NCBI GenBank assembly: GCA_016929635.1
Contig: JAFGIL010000072.1
Location: 31,622-95,621 of the forward strand
Source: Endomicrobiales bacterium
GTDB lineage: Bacteria; Elusimicrobiota; Endomicrobiia; Endomicrobiales; JAFGIL01
DNA: 64,000 bases
Reading direction: 5' to 3'
Below the pieces are notes generated by a model. The model did no database searches, had not been told where the DNA came from, and saw nothing but the letters and a program-made list of their open reading frames with translations. Below are positions 19,045-29,238 of this stretch, one piece after another. Made by a program: the position numbers and the translations under genes. Each line of letters opens with the position of its first letter. Positions within the stretch are counted from its first letter, which is position 1.

Positions 19045-19802
19045 TATTTTCTTCTCAGCTTTCTTTCTATATAGGGTTGATGTATTGCATCGCTTTTATA
19101 AGTACCGCAGATAATGTACATAATAAGATTCAAAGTTAATTTCTGTGCCTCGAATCTCTGGTCCTGGCCGCCCGGTACACACTCCCAGAGGTAATTCCCG
19201 AATCTATCCTTAGCCCATGCTCCTATTATGTCATTCTGTGAATAGATCAGTGCAGTCCTTTCTGCGATGTCTATCCCTTCCAAATAGTTATTTGTTAACC
19301 TTCTGCCGCCGACTTTTCTCAATAAATAGTAAGATTTATATAATGGGTGGTCGGCAGGCAGCTTTTCCAGCTTCTTTTCCGGGAATATCCTGGTTATCTC
19401 CTTTCTAAAGGATGCATCAAACTCACTGCCCCTTAGCCCGGAAGAATCCTCTACGAAGATTAAACCTCCGTTTGCAAGGTACTTTCGTATTATTGACCTT
19501 TGCTTATCGCTGAACTCGGGGAACCTCTCGGAACCCAGAATAACTATGTACGGGGAAGAGAACAGCAAATCATCATCTATAGTAACGACACGCCTTTTTG
19601 TTACGGGTTTGATACTTGTTGTAGTAACCAGGAATTCCAAAATATCCTGCCAAGTCTCAGGATAAGGATCCCATTTACCTTCATATTTCAACTGGGTAAA
19701 AACAAATTTATCCTGATGTTGGGCATGAATTTGTAAACTTATTACCAGTAGAAGAACAAAAAATACCGAAAAACCTACAGTTATATACTTTTTTAACAAC
19801 AT
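19044..19802 (-). CDS. DUF4159 domain-containing protein
   Basis: FVFTQLKYEGKWDPYPETWQDILEFLVTTTSI...YIVILGSERFPEFSDKQRSIIRKYLANGGLIFVEDSSG is characteristic; N-terminal signal. Confidence 0.8.
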   Translation of the reverse strand: MLLKKYITVGFSVFFVLLLVISLQIHAQHQDKFVFTQLKYEGKWDPYPETWQDILEFLVTTTSIKPVTKRRVVTIDDDLLFSSPYIVILGSERFPEFSDKQRSIIRKYLANGGLIFVEDSSGLRGSEFDASFRKEITRIFPEKKLEKLPADHPLYKSYYLLRKVGGRRLTNNYLEGIDIAERTALIYSQNDIIGAWAKDRFGNYLWECVPGGQDQRFEAQKLTLNLIMYIICGTYKSDAIHQPYIERKLRRK

Positions 19803-19809
19803 ATTAAAC

Positions 19810-21861
19810 CTACTTTTTAACTAAAGGATTAGCAAGAATCACTTCCAAAAGCAGCAAAAACAGAATAATAATTAGCACATATCTTGTAACATCTTTTCCG
19901 GATAATAATGCAAGAAAGTTTTTGTCCCAGTTTTCCTCATTAAGCACAATTAAAGGACTATTATTGAAATATTCCTTTAAATCTCCGATTTTAGCTGTTT
20001 TTAAATCGCTCTCTTTATAATCTTCATTTAAATTTACGGAGAAGCTGTCAATATACCTTCCTTTTGAGATGACTTTATAAATCCCGGTCTCTTCTGTATT
20101 GGTAAATATCATATCATCGCCCTTTATATCCATTTTATACATTATTCCGCTGGGAGACTTTACCATTAATCCCGGAATCCTCTTATGTTTAAATGTATCT
20201 CCAACGTTCAAAGACGATATGCTTTGATCGAGTAAAGTACCGGAGAGATACTTCACTAGGGACTGTATAAAAGGAGCAAAAACCGGGCGGCTGACCATAT
20301 TGTTCCAATCGTGGTCAGCTGTAGAAGCGCAGACAATCACCCTGCCTTTCCCATAAGAACTCTCTACTAAGTACGGCCATCCGGACGAAAGAGACAGCAG
20401 GACTCTTGAATTCCTTTTTGGCTGAAAGACAAAGCCCTCATTTACCAGAATATTGTTCCATTCAAACTCAGGAAGGGCTATTTCATCTTTTAAAATGTGG
20501 GTTTCATCTGCCCACATAATACCCTGGGAAGCTTGAGCTTTTCCCCTCTCTTCTTCTTTTTGCTGTTCAAATTTTGAACCAATGGTTACCGGCAAATAAT
20601 CTGATTTAAATTCATCAGAATAGTGGTCACCTAAAAAAACCAATATCCCTGCCCCAGAATCAATAAATCCTTTTATTTTTTCGTAGTTTTTCCTTAAATT
20701 TGCCAGTATAACAACATTAGGTTTGTTCTTTTCCAGACTGAATTTGGGTGTATCAACTTCATTTTCAGTTATTACTTCAGCATATGGCAATGCTTTACGT
20801 AAATAAAAGCTTTCTGCGGTTATTCCCCCGAATTTAGGATCCCCGTCAATAATCCATACTTTATATGGCTTTGGCCTTTCTGCATGCAGATAAAATACAT
20901 TATCAACATACAAATTGTCTTTTTCCAGCCTGACTTCTGCCTCAAGGCTTATCCTTTTATCAGGATAATAAAACCTGTTTATTACTCTATCACTACTGCC
21001 CAAGCTGAGCATATCACCGCCCATTTTTTTATTGTCAATAATGTAATCCAAAGGCCAATTTCTTGCAGCACTGAAATTGCTTATTTTAGAGGTAGTTTCT
21101 ATCAGCCAATTTTTCCTTGATTCATCGAACTGTGACTTAACTTCACTGATATAGATATTCTCACCATCTCCGGGCTGAAACAATAATACCTTAACATTTG
21201 TAACTTCTTTCGAGGCATCTTCGCTTAATCGGTTATCAAACCCATTCTTCATCATATCTGACAGTATCACTATGGCCTGGTTAGAATCCGGGCTCTGGTT
21301 TAGAAGTTTTCTCGCAACCGGCCATGCTACACTTATATCTGTAGGGCGATTGGTAATTTTTAATTTATCCAGCATATTAACAAGATATGCTTTATCATTG
21401 CTTAATCCCGGAGTAGCAGTCTCTATCCTGTCAGAATAGGAAATAATACCAATTCTATCTTTTGGCGACAGCATGGAAACTATCTCTTCTGCTATAGCTA
21501 AAAACCTGTCAAAACGTGTTTTCCCGGTTTCAATGTAGCCCATTGAATAAGATGCATCTATTAAAATCACTATTGCCAGCGCCCTTTCTTTTCCTTTTTG
21601 CTGGGACACACTGCCAAATTGAACCATGGGCCTTGCAAAGAAGAGTATCAGTAAAACCAGGATTGAAGTTCTTGTTAAAAGAAGCAGGTACTGTCTTAAC
21701 CTAAATTTATTTTTTACTTTTTCCAGAGCCAGCTTCAGGAATCTTAAATCACTGAACTCTATTTTTTTGGGATTTTTTTTAAAGAAAAAATGCAGGATTA
21801 CAGGCAATAAAGAAACGGGTAAGGCCCACAAAATATTCGTATTTATAAATGAAAGGTTCAT
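19810..21861 (-). CDS. BatA-type VWA domain membrane protein
   Basis: N-terminal NILWALPVSLLPVILHFFFKKNPKKIEFSDLRFLK, VWA motif VILIDASYSMGY, C-terminal TM helix. Confidence 0.8.
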   Translation of the reverse strand: MNLSFINTNILWALPVSLLPVILHFFFKKNPKKIEFSDLRFLKLALEKVKNKFRLRQYLLLLTRTSILVLLILFFARPMVQFGSVSQQKGKERALAIVILIDASYSMGYIETGKTRFDRFLAIAEEIVSMLSPKDRIGIISYSDRIETATPGLSNDKAYLVNMLDKLKITNRPTDISVAWPVARKLLNQSPDSNQAIVILSDMMKNGFDNRLSEDASKEVTNVKVLLFQPGDGENIYISEVKSQFDESRKNWLIETTSKISNFSAARNWPLDYIIDNKKMGGDMLSLGSSDRVINRFYYPDKRISLEAEVRLEKDNLYVDNVFYLHAERPKPYKVWIIDGDPKFGGITAESFYLRKALPYAEVITENEVDTPKFSLEKNKPNVVILANLRKNYEKIKGFIDSGAGILVFLGDHYSDEFKSDYLPVTIGSKFEQQKEEERGKAQASQGIMWADETHILKDEIALPEFEWNNILVNEGFVFQPKRNSRVLLSLSSGWPYLVESSYGKGRVIVCASTADHDWNNMVSRPVFAPFIQSLVKYLSGTLLDQSISSLNVGDTFKHKRIPGLMVKSPSGIMYKMDIKGDDMIFTNTEETGIYKVISKGRYIDSFSVNLNEDYKESDLKTAKIGDLKEYFNNSPLIVLNEENWDKNFLALLSGKDVTRYVLIIILFLLLLEVILANPLVKK

Positions 21862-21912
21862 AAAATCACAACTTTTTAGAGTCTATTCTTTTCTATCGTA
21901 AATATATAACAT

Positions 21913-22788
21913 TTAGGATCTGTGGGTTAAGCAGCGGCCCAAAGCTAACTCAAGCGGAGTATTCGTTGTAATCATATTGTAATCTATACCCACTTTATTA
22001 AATCCGATTTTATATTCATCAATAAACTGATTGAAGAGCCTTTTATATTCGCTGCGGATTGTATCAGAATCCACAAAAAGCTCTTCTTTATTCTCCAAAT
22101 GTATGAAGTTGCTCTCGCCTATGTAATCAAATCTTACTTCCTGCGGGTCCAATATCTGAAAAACTATTATTTCGTGATGCCTGAAGCGAAGGTACTTCAA
22201 TGCGCGCAGGACTTCCCCCGGTTCTGACATTAAATCAGATATGAATATTATTAATCCGCGCCTTTTAAGATGCTGGCTGAAATTCTTAAGGACATCCCCT
22301 ATTTTAGTCTCTCCCCCGCTTACAAGGCTATCTAATTTGTCGAAAAGCAGTGATAGGTGTGACAGCTGATTGCGCGGAGGTATGTAAAATCTGAGTTCTG
22401 AATCAAATACCCCTAATGCAACCGCATCTTCCTGTCGTAAAAGCAGATAAGATATGGCAGCGGAAAGATAAGTCGCATATTCCAGCTTGGTTATGTTTCC
22501 CCTGGATGCAAAATTCATTGAGCCTGAAGCATCTAACAATACATTTGCCCTGAGATTAGTTTCATCCTGGAACTGTTTTACAAAAAACTTATCTGACCGC
22601 CCGAAAACCTTCCAGTCAATATGCCTTAATTCATCCCCATAAGAATACTCCCTGTGCTGGGCAAACTCCAGGGAATGCCCCCTATAAGGGCTGCTGTGCA
22701 AACCCGAAAGCATGCCTTCAACAACATACTTTGCTTTAAGGCGTATATTTGCCAATTTAGCTAATACAACAGGATCGATAAACTTCAA
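21913..22788 (-). CDS. DUF58 domain-containing protein
   Basis: GLHSSPYRGHSLEFAQHREYSYGDELRHIDWKVFGRSDKFFVKQF is a diagnostic DUF58 motif. Confidence 0.9.
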   Translation of the reverse strand: MKFIDPVVLAKLANIRLKAKYVVEGMLSGLHSSPYRGHSLEFAQHREYSYGDELRHIDWKVFGRSDKFFVKQFQDETNLRANVLLDASGSMNFASRGNITKLEYATYLSAAISYLLLRQEDAVALGVFDSELRFYIPPRNQLSHLSLLFDKLDSLVSGGETKIGDVLKNFSQHLKRRGLIIFISDLMSEPGEVLRALKYLRFRHHEIIVFQILDPQEVRFDYIGESNFIHLENKEELFVDSDTIRSEYKRLFNQFIDEYKIGFNKVGIDYNMITTNTPLELALGRCLTHRS

Positions 22789-22806
22789 TTTAGTTATTTT
22801 TTTGCT

Positions 22807-23808
22807 CTATTCCTGAAATTTTTCCAGCAGCCAATCAATAATCTTTTCGGAACTAATGCCTTCTGCTTCTGCATTAAAGTTTATTAAAATACGATGCCGC
22901 AGGCTTGTATATGCCACTGCCCGTATATCTTCTATTGATGCCGCAAACCTTCCGTTCAGTATGGCCCTGGCTTTTGCTCCGAGTATCAAAGACTGTGCGC
23001 CCCTAGGGCCAGCGCCCCAGTTAACAAACTTCTTAACAAAGTCAGGGCAATCCTCTTCCTTTGGCCTTGAAGCCCTTGTTAGTTTTACTGCGTATTCCAC
23101 GATGTAATCAGCCGCAGGGACACGTCTTACTATTTCCTGCAGGTTCAGGATTTCTTTTGCGGTCAGGAGTTTTTTCAGGCTTGGCTTATAGGCGCTTGTT
23201 GTCTGTGTAATGATGGATTTTTCCTCATCCTTTTTGGGATAATCAATATTTATCTGGAAGAAAAAGCGGTCCAGCTGGGCTTCGGGCAGCGGATAAGTTC
23301 CTTCCTGTTCTATCGGATTCTGCGTGGCAAGCACAAAAAACGGCAGTTCCAAAGGGTATGTATGGCCCCCTGCGGTAATTTTATATTCCTGCATTGCCTG
23401 GAGTAAAGCTGCCTGTGTTTTCGGAGGTGTCCTGTTAATTTCATCAGCCAAGATAATCTGGCCGAATAAAGGCCCTTTTACAAACCTGAAAGACCTTTTT
23501 CCTGTTGCCGGGTCCTGCTCTATAACGTCCGTGCCGGTGATATCTGCTGGCATTAGGTCCGGCGTAAACTGTATCCTGTTGAATTCCAGATCCAGGATTT
23601 CAGCAAGGCTTGATATCAGCAGGGTTTTGGCAAGGCCTGGAACACCGACAACCAATACATGCCCTTTTGAAAATAAAGCTATGAGAAGTTTTTCTATAAC
23701 TTCATTCTGCCCCACTATTACCTTGGACAGCTGTTCGCATATGGAGCTATATGCTTCCCGCAGCTTTTCAACTAGAGCCAGATCCTTCTTTTTAATATCT
23801 TCACTCAT
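22807..23808 (-). CDS. MoxR family AAA+ ATPase
   Basis: GVPGLAKTLLISSLA Walker A, ILADEINRTPPKTQAALLQAMQE. The ORF-track start (TTG 23823) overlaps the RBS TTGGAGG; the ATG at 23808 (MSEDIKKKDL) is preferred. Confidence 0.9.
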   Translation of the reverse strand: MSEDIKKKDLALVEKLREAYSSICEQLSKVIVGQNEVIEKLLIALFSKGHVLVVGVPGLAKTLLISSLAEILDLEFNRIQFTPDLMPADITGTDVIEQDPATGKRSFRFVKGPLFGQIILADEINRTPPKTQAALLQAMQEYKITAGGHTYPLELPFFVLATQNPIEQEGTYPLPEAQLDRFFFQINIDYPKKDEEKSIITQTTSAYKPSLKKLLTAKEILNLQEIVRRVPAADYIVEYAVKLTRASRPKEEDCPDFVKKFVNWGAGPRGAQSLILGAKARAILNGRFAASIEDIRAVAYTSLRHRILINFNAEAEGISSEKIIDWLLEKFQE

Positions 23809-23858
23809 TGTTTTAACCTCCAATATAAAATTATTTATTATTGTTTATAGTTATTTAA

Positions 23859-23887
23859 ATTATATCGAATTTTTAGTAATGTTTCAA
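23859..23887 (-). promoter_or_regulatory. Putative sigma70 promoter driving the moxR-DUF58-VWA gene block
   Basis: Minus strand TTGAAA (23882..23887) - 17 nt - TATAAT (23859..23864), with RBS TTGGAGG downstream of it before the ATG. Confidence 0.6.
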
Positions 23888-23913
23888 TGAGGAAAGTTTA
23901 TAATACTCAGGTT

Positions 23914-24798
23914 TTAGCCTCTGGGATGGTACTTTTTGTGTAGTTCTTTTAACCTTTCTTTGTTTACATGCGTGTAGATTTGGGTGGTTGAAATGGAGCT
24001 GTGGCCTAACATCTCCTGGACGAATCTTAAATCCGCCCCGTGTGCCAGCATGTGGGAGGCAAAGGAATGCCTTAAAGTATGCGGGGTTATCCTTTTGGAG
24101 ATGTTCGCCTTTTTTGAGTAATTCTTCAGCTGGCGCCAAAACTCGATTCTCGAAAGGCTTCTTCCAAGCTTGCTGAGAAATAATGCAGAATTATCAATTA
24201 TTTTCTTCCTTTTATTCCTTATTTCCAAGTATTTCTGCAGATACTTTTTTGCAATCTTCCCTAAAGGGACCAATCTCTCTTTGTTGCCTTTTCCTATAAT
24301 CCTTACAAAGCCAAGGTCCAGGTTCAGATTTTGCAGCTTTAAGCCTACAAGCTCCGAAACCCTTAAACCGGTTGCGTAAATAAGTTCAATCATTGCCCTG
24401 TTCCGGATATCTCGTTCCTTTTCCCCTGATATCGCATTTAACAGATGCTCTACCTCATCCTGGGTTAACAGGTTTGGAAGTTTAACCGGGACTCTAGGCA
24501 ATACCACATCAGCCGAAGGGTCCTGGGACACATAGCCTTCTGCGTTCAGGAATTTATGGAACTGCCTTAGCGTTTCTATCATCCTGCAAAGCGAACGCGG
24601 CTTTAATCCGTCAGTTTTTTTCTGCCATAAAAACTCGGTTATGTCCTGATGCTGAATGCTATTTAATCTCTTCTTGATTTTTTTCAGGTATTTAAAGTAG
24701 TGTTTGAGATCAGATTTGTATGAAATGATTGTATTTTTGCTCAGCCCTTTTTCTGCGGTTAAGTATGACGTGAATTCATTTAAGTATGCTTCTTCCAT
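23914..24798 (-). CDS. xerD: Tyrosine recombinase XerC/XerD
   Basis: [55 protein letters not shown], HxxR, H and Y catalytic residues all present. Confidence 0.9.
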   Translation of the reverse strand: MEEAYLNEFTSYLTAEKGLSKNTIISYKSDLKHYFKYLKKIKKRLNSIQHQDITEFLWQKKTDGLKPRSLCRMIETLRQFHKFLNAEGYVSQDPSADVVLPRVPVKLPNLLTQDEVEHLLNAISGEKERDIRNRAMIELIYATGLRVSELVGLKLQNLNLDLGFVRIIGKGNKERLVPLGKIAKKYLQKYLEIRNKRKKIIDNSALFLSKLGRSLSRIEFWRQLKNYSKKANISKRITPHTLRHSFASHMLAHGADLRFVQEMLGHSSISTTQIYTHVNKERLKELHKKYHPRG

Positions 24799-25452
24799 TT
24801 AGATATTCTCGCCTGTCAAAAATGGATTGTTTTCCAATTCATTCTTGATTGTAGTAGTATCACCATGCCCGGGAAGTACTTTTAAATCAGGATCTAATTT
24901 TTTGTATATCTCCAATGACTTCATTAAGTCCTTTCCGTTGCCGCCCGGAAAATCCCAACGGCCTATGGAGGAACGGAAAAGAGTGTCTCCGGTAAATAAC
25001 AGGTCTTCAACTAATAAATTTATGCCTCCTGGAGTGTGTCCGGGAGTATGAATAATTTTACCCTTCAAACTGCCTACTTCTATAGTCTGGCCGTCTTCAA
25101 GCAACACATCGGCTTCAGGAGATACGAGCGGCGGGCCTACAAGCAGAGAACCATTATATGAAGTATCCCTCAAATACTGCGCATCAGCCTTATGTATGTA
25201 GAGAGGAACTTTATATTTATTTATCATATCCTCGTTTGCACCTATATGGTCTGCATGAGCATGAGTATTTAATATTCCGACTATCTTAAAATTATTTGCT
25301 TCTATCTCCCTGATAATTTCTTCCGGTTCTGCTCCAGGGTCGATTATTAAAGTTTCTTTAGTGTCTGCATCCGCAAGCAAATAACAATTACTGGCAAGCG
25401 GCCCTACAACAATGGATTCTAGTATGTATCTGCTTTTTTTCTTCATTCTCAC
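24799..25452 (-). CDS. MBL-fold metallo-hydrolase (glyoxalase II-like)
   Basis: GILNTHAHADHIGANEDM, IIHTPGHTPGG, LPGHGDTT. Confidence 0.85.
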   Translation of the reverse strand: MRMKKKSRYILESIVVGPLASNCYLLADADTKETLIIDPGAEPEEIIREIEANNFKIVGILNTHAHADHIGANEDMINKYKVPLYIHKADAQYLRDTSYNGSLLVGPPLVSPEADVLLEDGQTIEVGSLKGKIIHTPGHTPGGINLLVEDLLFTGDTLFRSSIGRWDFPGGNGKDLMKSLEIYKKLDPDLKVLPGHGDTTTIKNELENNPFLTGENI

Positions 25453-25457
25453 TTCTA

Positions 25458-25913
25458 TTATACCAGTTTATTTATGTAATAAAATGCATGCAAAACAATA
25501 TTGGCAAAAACTCCTGCCAAAATATCATCTAACATTATACCATAACCGCCTTTAAAGGATTGTACCTTTTTTATAATTAATGGTTTGTATATATCGAAAA
25601 ACCTGAACAAAACTACTGCAGTAAAAAGTATTTCCAGCCTTTTTGGCAAAAACAACATCGTTATCCAGAAACCGACTATTTCGTCTATGATTATACGTTT
25701 ATCATCCTTTATTCCAAAAGCGTTCTCAGCTTTGCTGCAGATTTCAAGCGAAATAACCGCAGTTAATGCTGTAATCGATAAAATTAGCAGGTTATTTTTT
25801 GGGAAGAGGTACCAGTAAATAAAAGCAGATAATAATGTTCCGAGGGTGCCCGGAGCTAAAGGGAAGTATCCAACGCCGAATCCCGAAGCTAATATCTTCG
25901 TCAATAAATTCAT
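25458..25913 (-). CDS. pgpA: Phosphatidylglycerophosphatase A
   Basis: FGVGYFPLAPGTLGTLLS, IIDEIVGFWITM, FFDIYKPLIIKKVQSFKGGYGIMLDDILAG; adjacent to pgsA. Confidence 0.85.
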   Translation of the reverse strand: MNLLTKILASGFGVGYFPLAPGTLGTLLSAFIYWYLFPKNNLLILSITALTAVISLEICSKAENAFGIKDDKRIIIDEIVGFWITMLFLPKRLEILFTAVVLFRFFDIYKPLIIKKVQSFKGGYGIMLDDILAGVFANIVLHAFYYINKLV

Positions 25914-26524
25914 TCTTTTAACAATTCTTTGTGTTTATTTATATAGCTTAACCCGGAATAAATAGTGAGAATTGTGGTTAGAAGCATTAACCAGTAAGGC
26001 ATTTTTATCAGAACCCAGCCAAGAAAATAATTCATGCCGGATGAGGTAAGCAGCTCTTTTGATCTGAAACCGTAAAATTTCCACAATGCAGAATCAACTA
26101 TAAGAATAAGCAATAAGACAATTATCGATATTATCTGTGTTGTTGTCTTAAACTTCCCAGACCTATGCGCAGGGATAACAACGTTTTTTGATGCTGCAAT
26201 TAAACGCAAACCGGTTATAACAAATTCTCTTGAAATAATCAGCACTACCATCCATGCAGGTACATTCAATTCCTTTAACCCGACAAAAGATATTAATACT
26301 GCCGAGATAATTAATTTATCTGCCAGGGGATCAAGAAATATTCCAAGCGTTGTAACTGTATTATTCCTTCTTGCAATGATCCCGTCAAATGTATCTGTAA
26401 GAGCAGCACCGACAAAAAACAGCAAAGCCAGCACTCTTGTCCAGAAATTATCCAGATACATAAATACAATAAGAAATGGTACAACAAATATTCGCGCTAA
26501 AGTCAATTTATTCGCTAAATTCAA
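25910..26524 (-). CDS. pgsA: CDP-diacylglycerol-glycerol-3-phosphate 3-phosphatidyltransferase
   Basis: CDP-alcohol phosphotransferase motif D...DGIIARR...GIFLDPLADKLI. Confidence 0.9.
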   Translation of the reverse strand: MNLANKLTLARIFVVPFLIVFMYLDNFWTRVLALLFFVGAALTDTFDGIIARRNNTVTTLGIFLDPLADKLIISAVLISFVGLKELNVPAWMVVLIISREFVITGLRLIAASKNVVIPAHRSGKFKTTTQIISIIVLLLILIVDSALWKFYGFRSKELLTSSGMNYFLGWVLIKMPYWLMLLTTILTIYSGLSYINKHKELLKE

Positions 26525-26527
26525 AGT

Positions 26528-27838
26528 TTATCTCCTGTCGATTACTTCACCAATCAGGTCATAACCCTTTTGGCCTGTAATTTTTATCCTGCAAAACTCT
26601 CCGGTTTTTGCATCGCCTTTCACAAATATCTTGCTATCCACTTCCGGTGCCTGAAAATAAGAGCGGCCGACAAAATAATTACCTTTTTTTTCATGGTTTT
26701 CAACCAGGACTTCCATAGTCGCGCCAATTCTGCCTTTATTCTTTTTGTTGACTATTTTCCTTTGAAGCAGCATTAACTGCTGCTTTCTTTTATGTTTCAC
26801 ACTGTCTGATACCTGATTGCTTAAACAGTTTGACCTTATTTGAGGATGCGGAGAGTATTCAAAGACACCAAGATGGTCAAACCAACCTTCTGATACAAAA
26901 TCATATAATTCCCTGAACTCGTTCTCTGTTTCCCCCGGAAAACCGACAATAAATGTTGTCCTCAGGGACAAATCAGGAATAGATTTTTTTATATTCTCTA
27001 ATAGCTTTCTGATATCTCCCGGTCTGCCCATAGAGCGCAATACTCTGTTGCTCACATGCTGCAAAGGCAAGTCCAGGTATTTACAGATTTTATCCTCATC
27101 CTTCAATGTTCTAATGAACTCATCATTAACTGATTTAGGATATGAATATAACACTCTAATCAATTTAAGTTTTTTTATCCGGGCTAACTTTTTCAATAAT
27201 TCGGATAATTTAAAAGAACCATACAAATCCTTGCCGTAACTGGTTGTATCCTGGCTGATTAATACCAGCTCCTTAATCCCCTCATCAGCCAACTCCTCGG
27301 CTTCTCTGAGTATGGATTCCATACTTCTGCTTAAATAAGGGCCTCTTAAAGCTGGAATGAGGCAATAACTGCACCTGTGGCTGCATCCTTCCGCTATTCT
27401 TATATAAGTTGTAACAAGATTAGTAGAAAGCAGACGCGGGGAGTTCGACTCCAACAAACCGCCCGGAGAATTAACAACAACTCTCCTTTTTCCTGTTATA
27501 ACATCTTGTATCTGATCCAAATGCCCTGTGCCAATTATGCCATCTACACAAGGGAATTCATTAAAAATATTTTCCCCTTCTTCCTGTGCCATGCATCCCG
27601 AAACAATCAACCTCTGCAATTTACCGCTTTTTTTAAGTTTTGACAGGACGTTAATTACATTCCCGGATTCTTTTTTGGCTTCCGAGATAAACGCACAGGT
27701 ATGCACTAAAACGCAATCAGCTTTATTAATATCTGTGGTTAAATTCCAGTTGTTTTCATTTAGAATCCCTGCCAGAGACTCACCTTCGACAATATTCTTA
27801 GGGCAGCCCAAGGTTATCAGACATATATTATTTGACAT
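26528..27838 (-). CDS. rimO: Ribosomal protein S12 methylthiotransferase RimO
   Basis: LITLGCPKNIVEGE N-terminus, radical-SAM CSHRCSYCLIPALRGPYLSR, C-terminal TRAM-like. Start probably ATG 27838 (MSNNICLI). Confidence 0.9.
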   Translation of the reverse strand: MSNNICLITLGCPKNIVEGESLAGILNENNWNLTTDINKADCVLVHTCAFISEAKKESGNVINVLSKLKKSGKLQRLIVSGCMAQEEGENIFNEFPCVDGIIGTGHLDQIQDVITGKRRVVVNSPGGLLESNSPRLLSTNLVTTYIRIAEGCSHRCSYCLIPALRGPYLSRSMESILREAEELADEGIKELVLISQDTTSYGKDLYGSFKLSELLKKLARIKKLKLIRVLYSYPKSVNDEFIRTLKDEDKICKYLDLPLQHVSNRVLRSMGRPGDIRKLLENIKKSIPDLSLRTTFIVGFPGETENEFRELYDFVSEGWFDHLGVFEYSPHPQIRSNCLSNQVSDSVKHKRKQQLMLLQRKIVNKKNKGRIGATMEVLVENHEKKGNYFVGRSYFQAPEVDSKIFVKGDAKTGEFCRIKITGQKGYDLIGEVIDRR

Positions 27839-28541
27839 GTTCTTCCCGAATGCCATTATCAATCCCCAGATCATCCCTGGTTAATGTTATTTTATTAACT
27901 TCTCCTTTAGCACCTTTGGTTATATCAATTTCTTTACCGTTTAGTGTAACTTTCAAACCCGGCACATAACCGATTGTTAATAAAAACCGCTCATCGGCTA
28001 TCCATTCAGTTTTATTGCCTTTCGGCAATGTACCTTCAAAAACCAACCTGTTATCCGCTTCTACTTTCAACCAGGCTGACTTTACACCTTCCGCAACAAG
28101 TTTTAAACTCTCTACTTTTGGAGCCTCAACAATAGTATTTTGAACAGGTATCCTGTCCTCTTTAATTTTATCCACAAATAACATCAACTCCATAAACCCG
28201 TAACCTGCAACTATAATAAAAAGCGCTAAATAGATTGATACCCTATAGTTTTTCCCGCCTTTTTTCTCCTTAGAATTTAATACACCACCTTTAGAGTTTT
28301 TAATCTTTTGCAAGTTGTAAAAAGATTCAATGAACTCCTCGGCGTTTAAACCCAGATAATTGGCATATTTTCGGATAGTTCCCGTATAGTAAACATCTGC
28401 AGGGAATTGTGACATATCATCTTTTTCAAAAGCCTGCAGGTACTGCTTTGATATGCGGGTCTCTTTATGGACAGTTTCCAAATCTATTTCTTTTTCTTCC
28501 CTTGTTTTCTTAAAAAAAAGTCCTATTTGTTTCATAAGCAA
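27828..28541 (-). CDS. RodZ-like helix-turn-helix membrane protein (HTH_25 + DUF4115)
   Basis: IGLFFKKTREEKEIDLETVHKETRISKQYLQAFEKDD, single TM helix, C-terminal beta-rich DUF4115-like domain. Confidence 0.75.
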   Translation of the reverse strand: MLMKQIGLFFKKTREEKEIDLETVHKETRISKQYLQAFEKDDMSQFPADVYYTGTIRKYANYLGLNAEEFIESFYNLQKIKNSKGGVLNSKEKKGGKNYRVSIYLALFIIVAGYGFMELMLFVDKIKEDRIPVQNTIVEAPKVESLKLVAEGVKSAWLKVEADNRLVFEGTLPKGNKTEWIADERFLLTIGYVPGLKVTLNGKEIDITKGAKGEVNKITLTRDDLGIDNGIREEHVK

Positions 28542-28560
28542 AGTAAACTCCGGCCCTCAT

Positions 28561-29238
28561 TCATGGCATTTCAATGGTTTCGACACCTTTTGGTTTCTTA
28601 AATTCAAACATATTCTTGTTTAGCTCCGGATTAATCTTGTAATCCCGGGTTTTTGTTATTATACTAACATTTTCCCCTTCCAGGCTGACTTTATAAGGCA
28701 CTAAATCTTTAGAATCAATCCACAGTTTCAGCTGCCATTTCTCCGGATTGAACATTTCTTTTGATTTAATGTTCGGCTTTAAAAGAATAATATAAAAATT
28801 TCCTTCACTTCCGATATAACTGAAATCATAATTTTTCTGCAGTTCAGACCAGTCAGAGCTGAAACTTATTATTGAACTGGGCACAAACCCGCTTTTCAGC
28901 CATTTCTTCCAGGAATCTACTACTAATTGGCCGTACTGCGGTGTATAAATCCAAATTTTTTTGCCGTCCGATATAAATATCTGTTCTACGGGCTTGTCCT
29001 GCTTCAAATACAGATTATCAGGTTTTTTAAAAGCTACCTCACCTGTCGTTACCTGTTTTTCCTTGGTGAGCGTATATTGTATTTCCTGATGAAAGCTAAA
29101 CCTAACACTCTCGATTTTTTTGTCTTCATTCTCCAAACGGGACAATATATCATCAATAGATATCTCTTTGGTGTAACTGTAATTCAACGGTGAGATAAAA
29201 AGGAGAACAAAAAATATGATTTGTTTTCTAACTTTCAT
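28561..29238 (-). CDS. lolA: Outer-membrane lipoprotein carrier protein LolA-like
   Basis: Signal peptide, SRLENEDKKIESVRFSFHQEI...GEVAFKKPDNLYLKQDKPVEQIFISDGKKIWIYTPQYGQ. Confidence 0.8.
   Translation of the reverse strand: MKVRKQIIFFVLLFISPLNYSYTKEISIDDILSRLENEDKKIESVRFSFHQEIQYTLTKEKQVTTGEVAFKKPDNLYLKQDKPVEQIFISDGKKIWIYTPQYGQLVVDSWKKWLKSGFVPSSIISFSSDWSELQKNYDFSYIGSEGNFYIILLKPNIKSKEMFNPEKWQLKLWIDSKDLVPYKVSLEGENVSIITKTRDYKINPELNKNMFEFKKPKGVETIEMP

Noticed and set aside
22807-23823. ORF-track start of moxR at 23823
   Set aside because: That TTG is part of the TTGGAGG ribosome-binding site; the downstream ATG at 23808 fits better.
23914-24798. Tyrosine recombinase as evidence for an integron or integrated element
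   Set aside because: Sequence and context (between an MBL hydrolase and moxR, among housekeeping genes) fit chromosomal XerC/D. No att-like repeats or tRNA are present.
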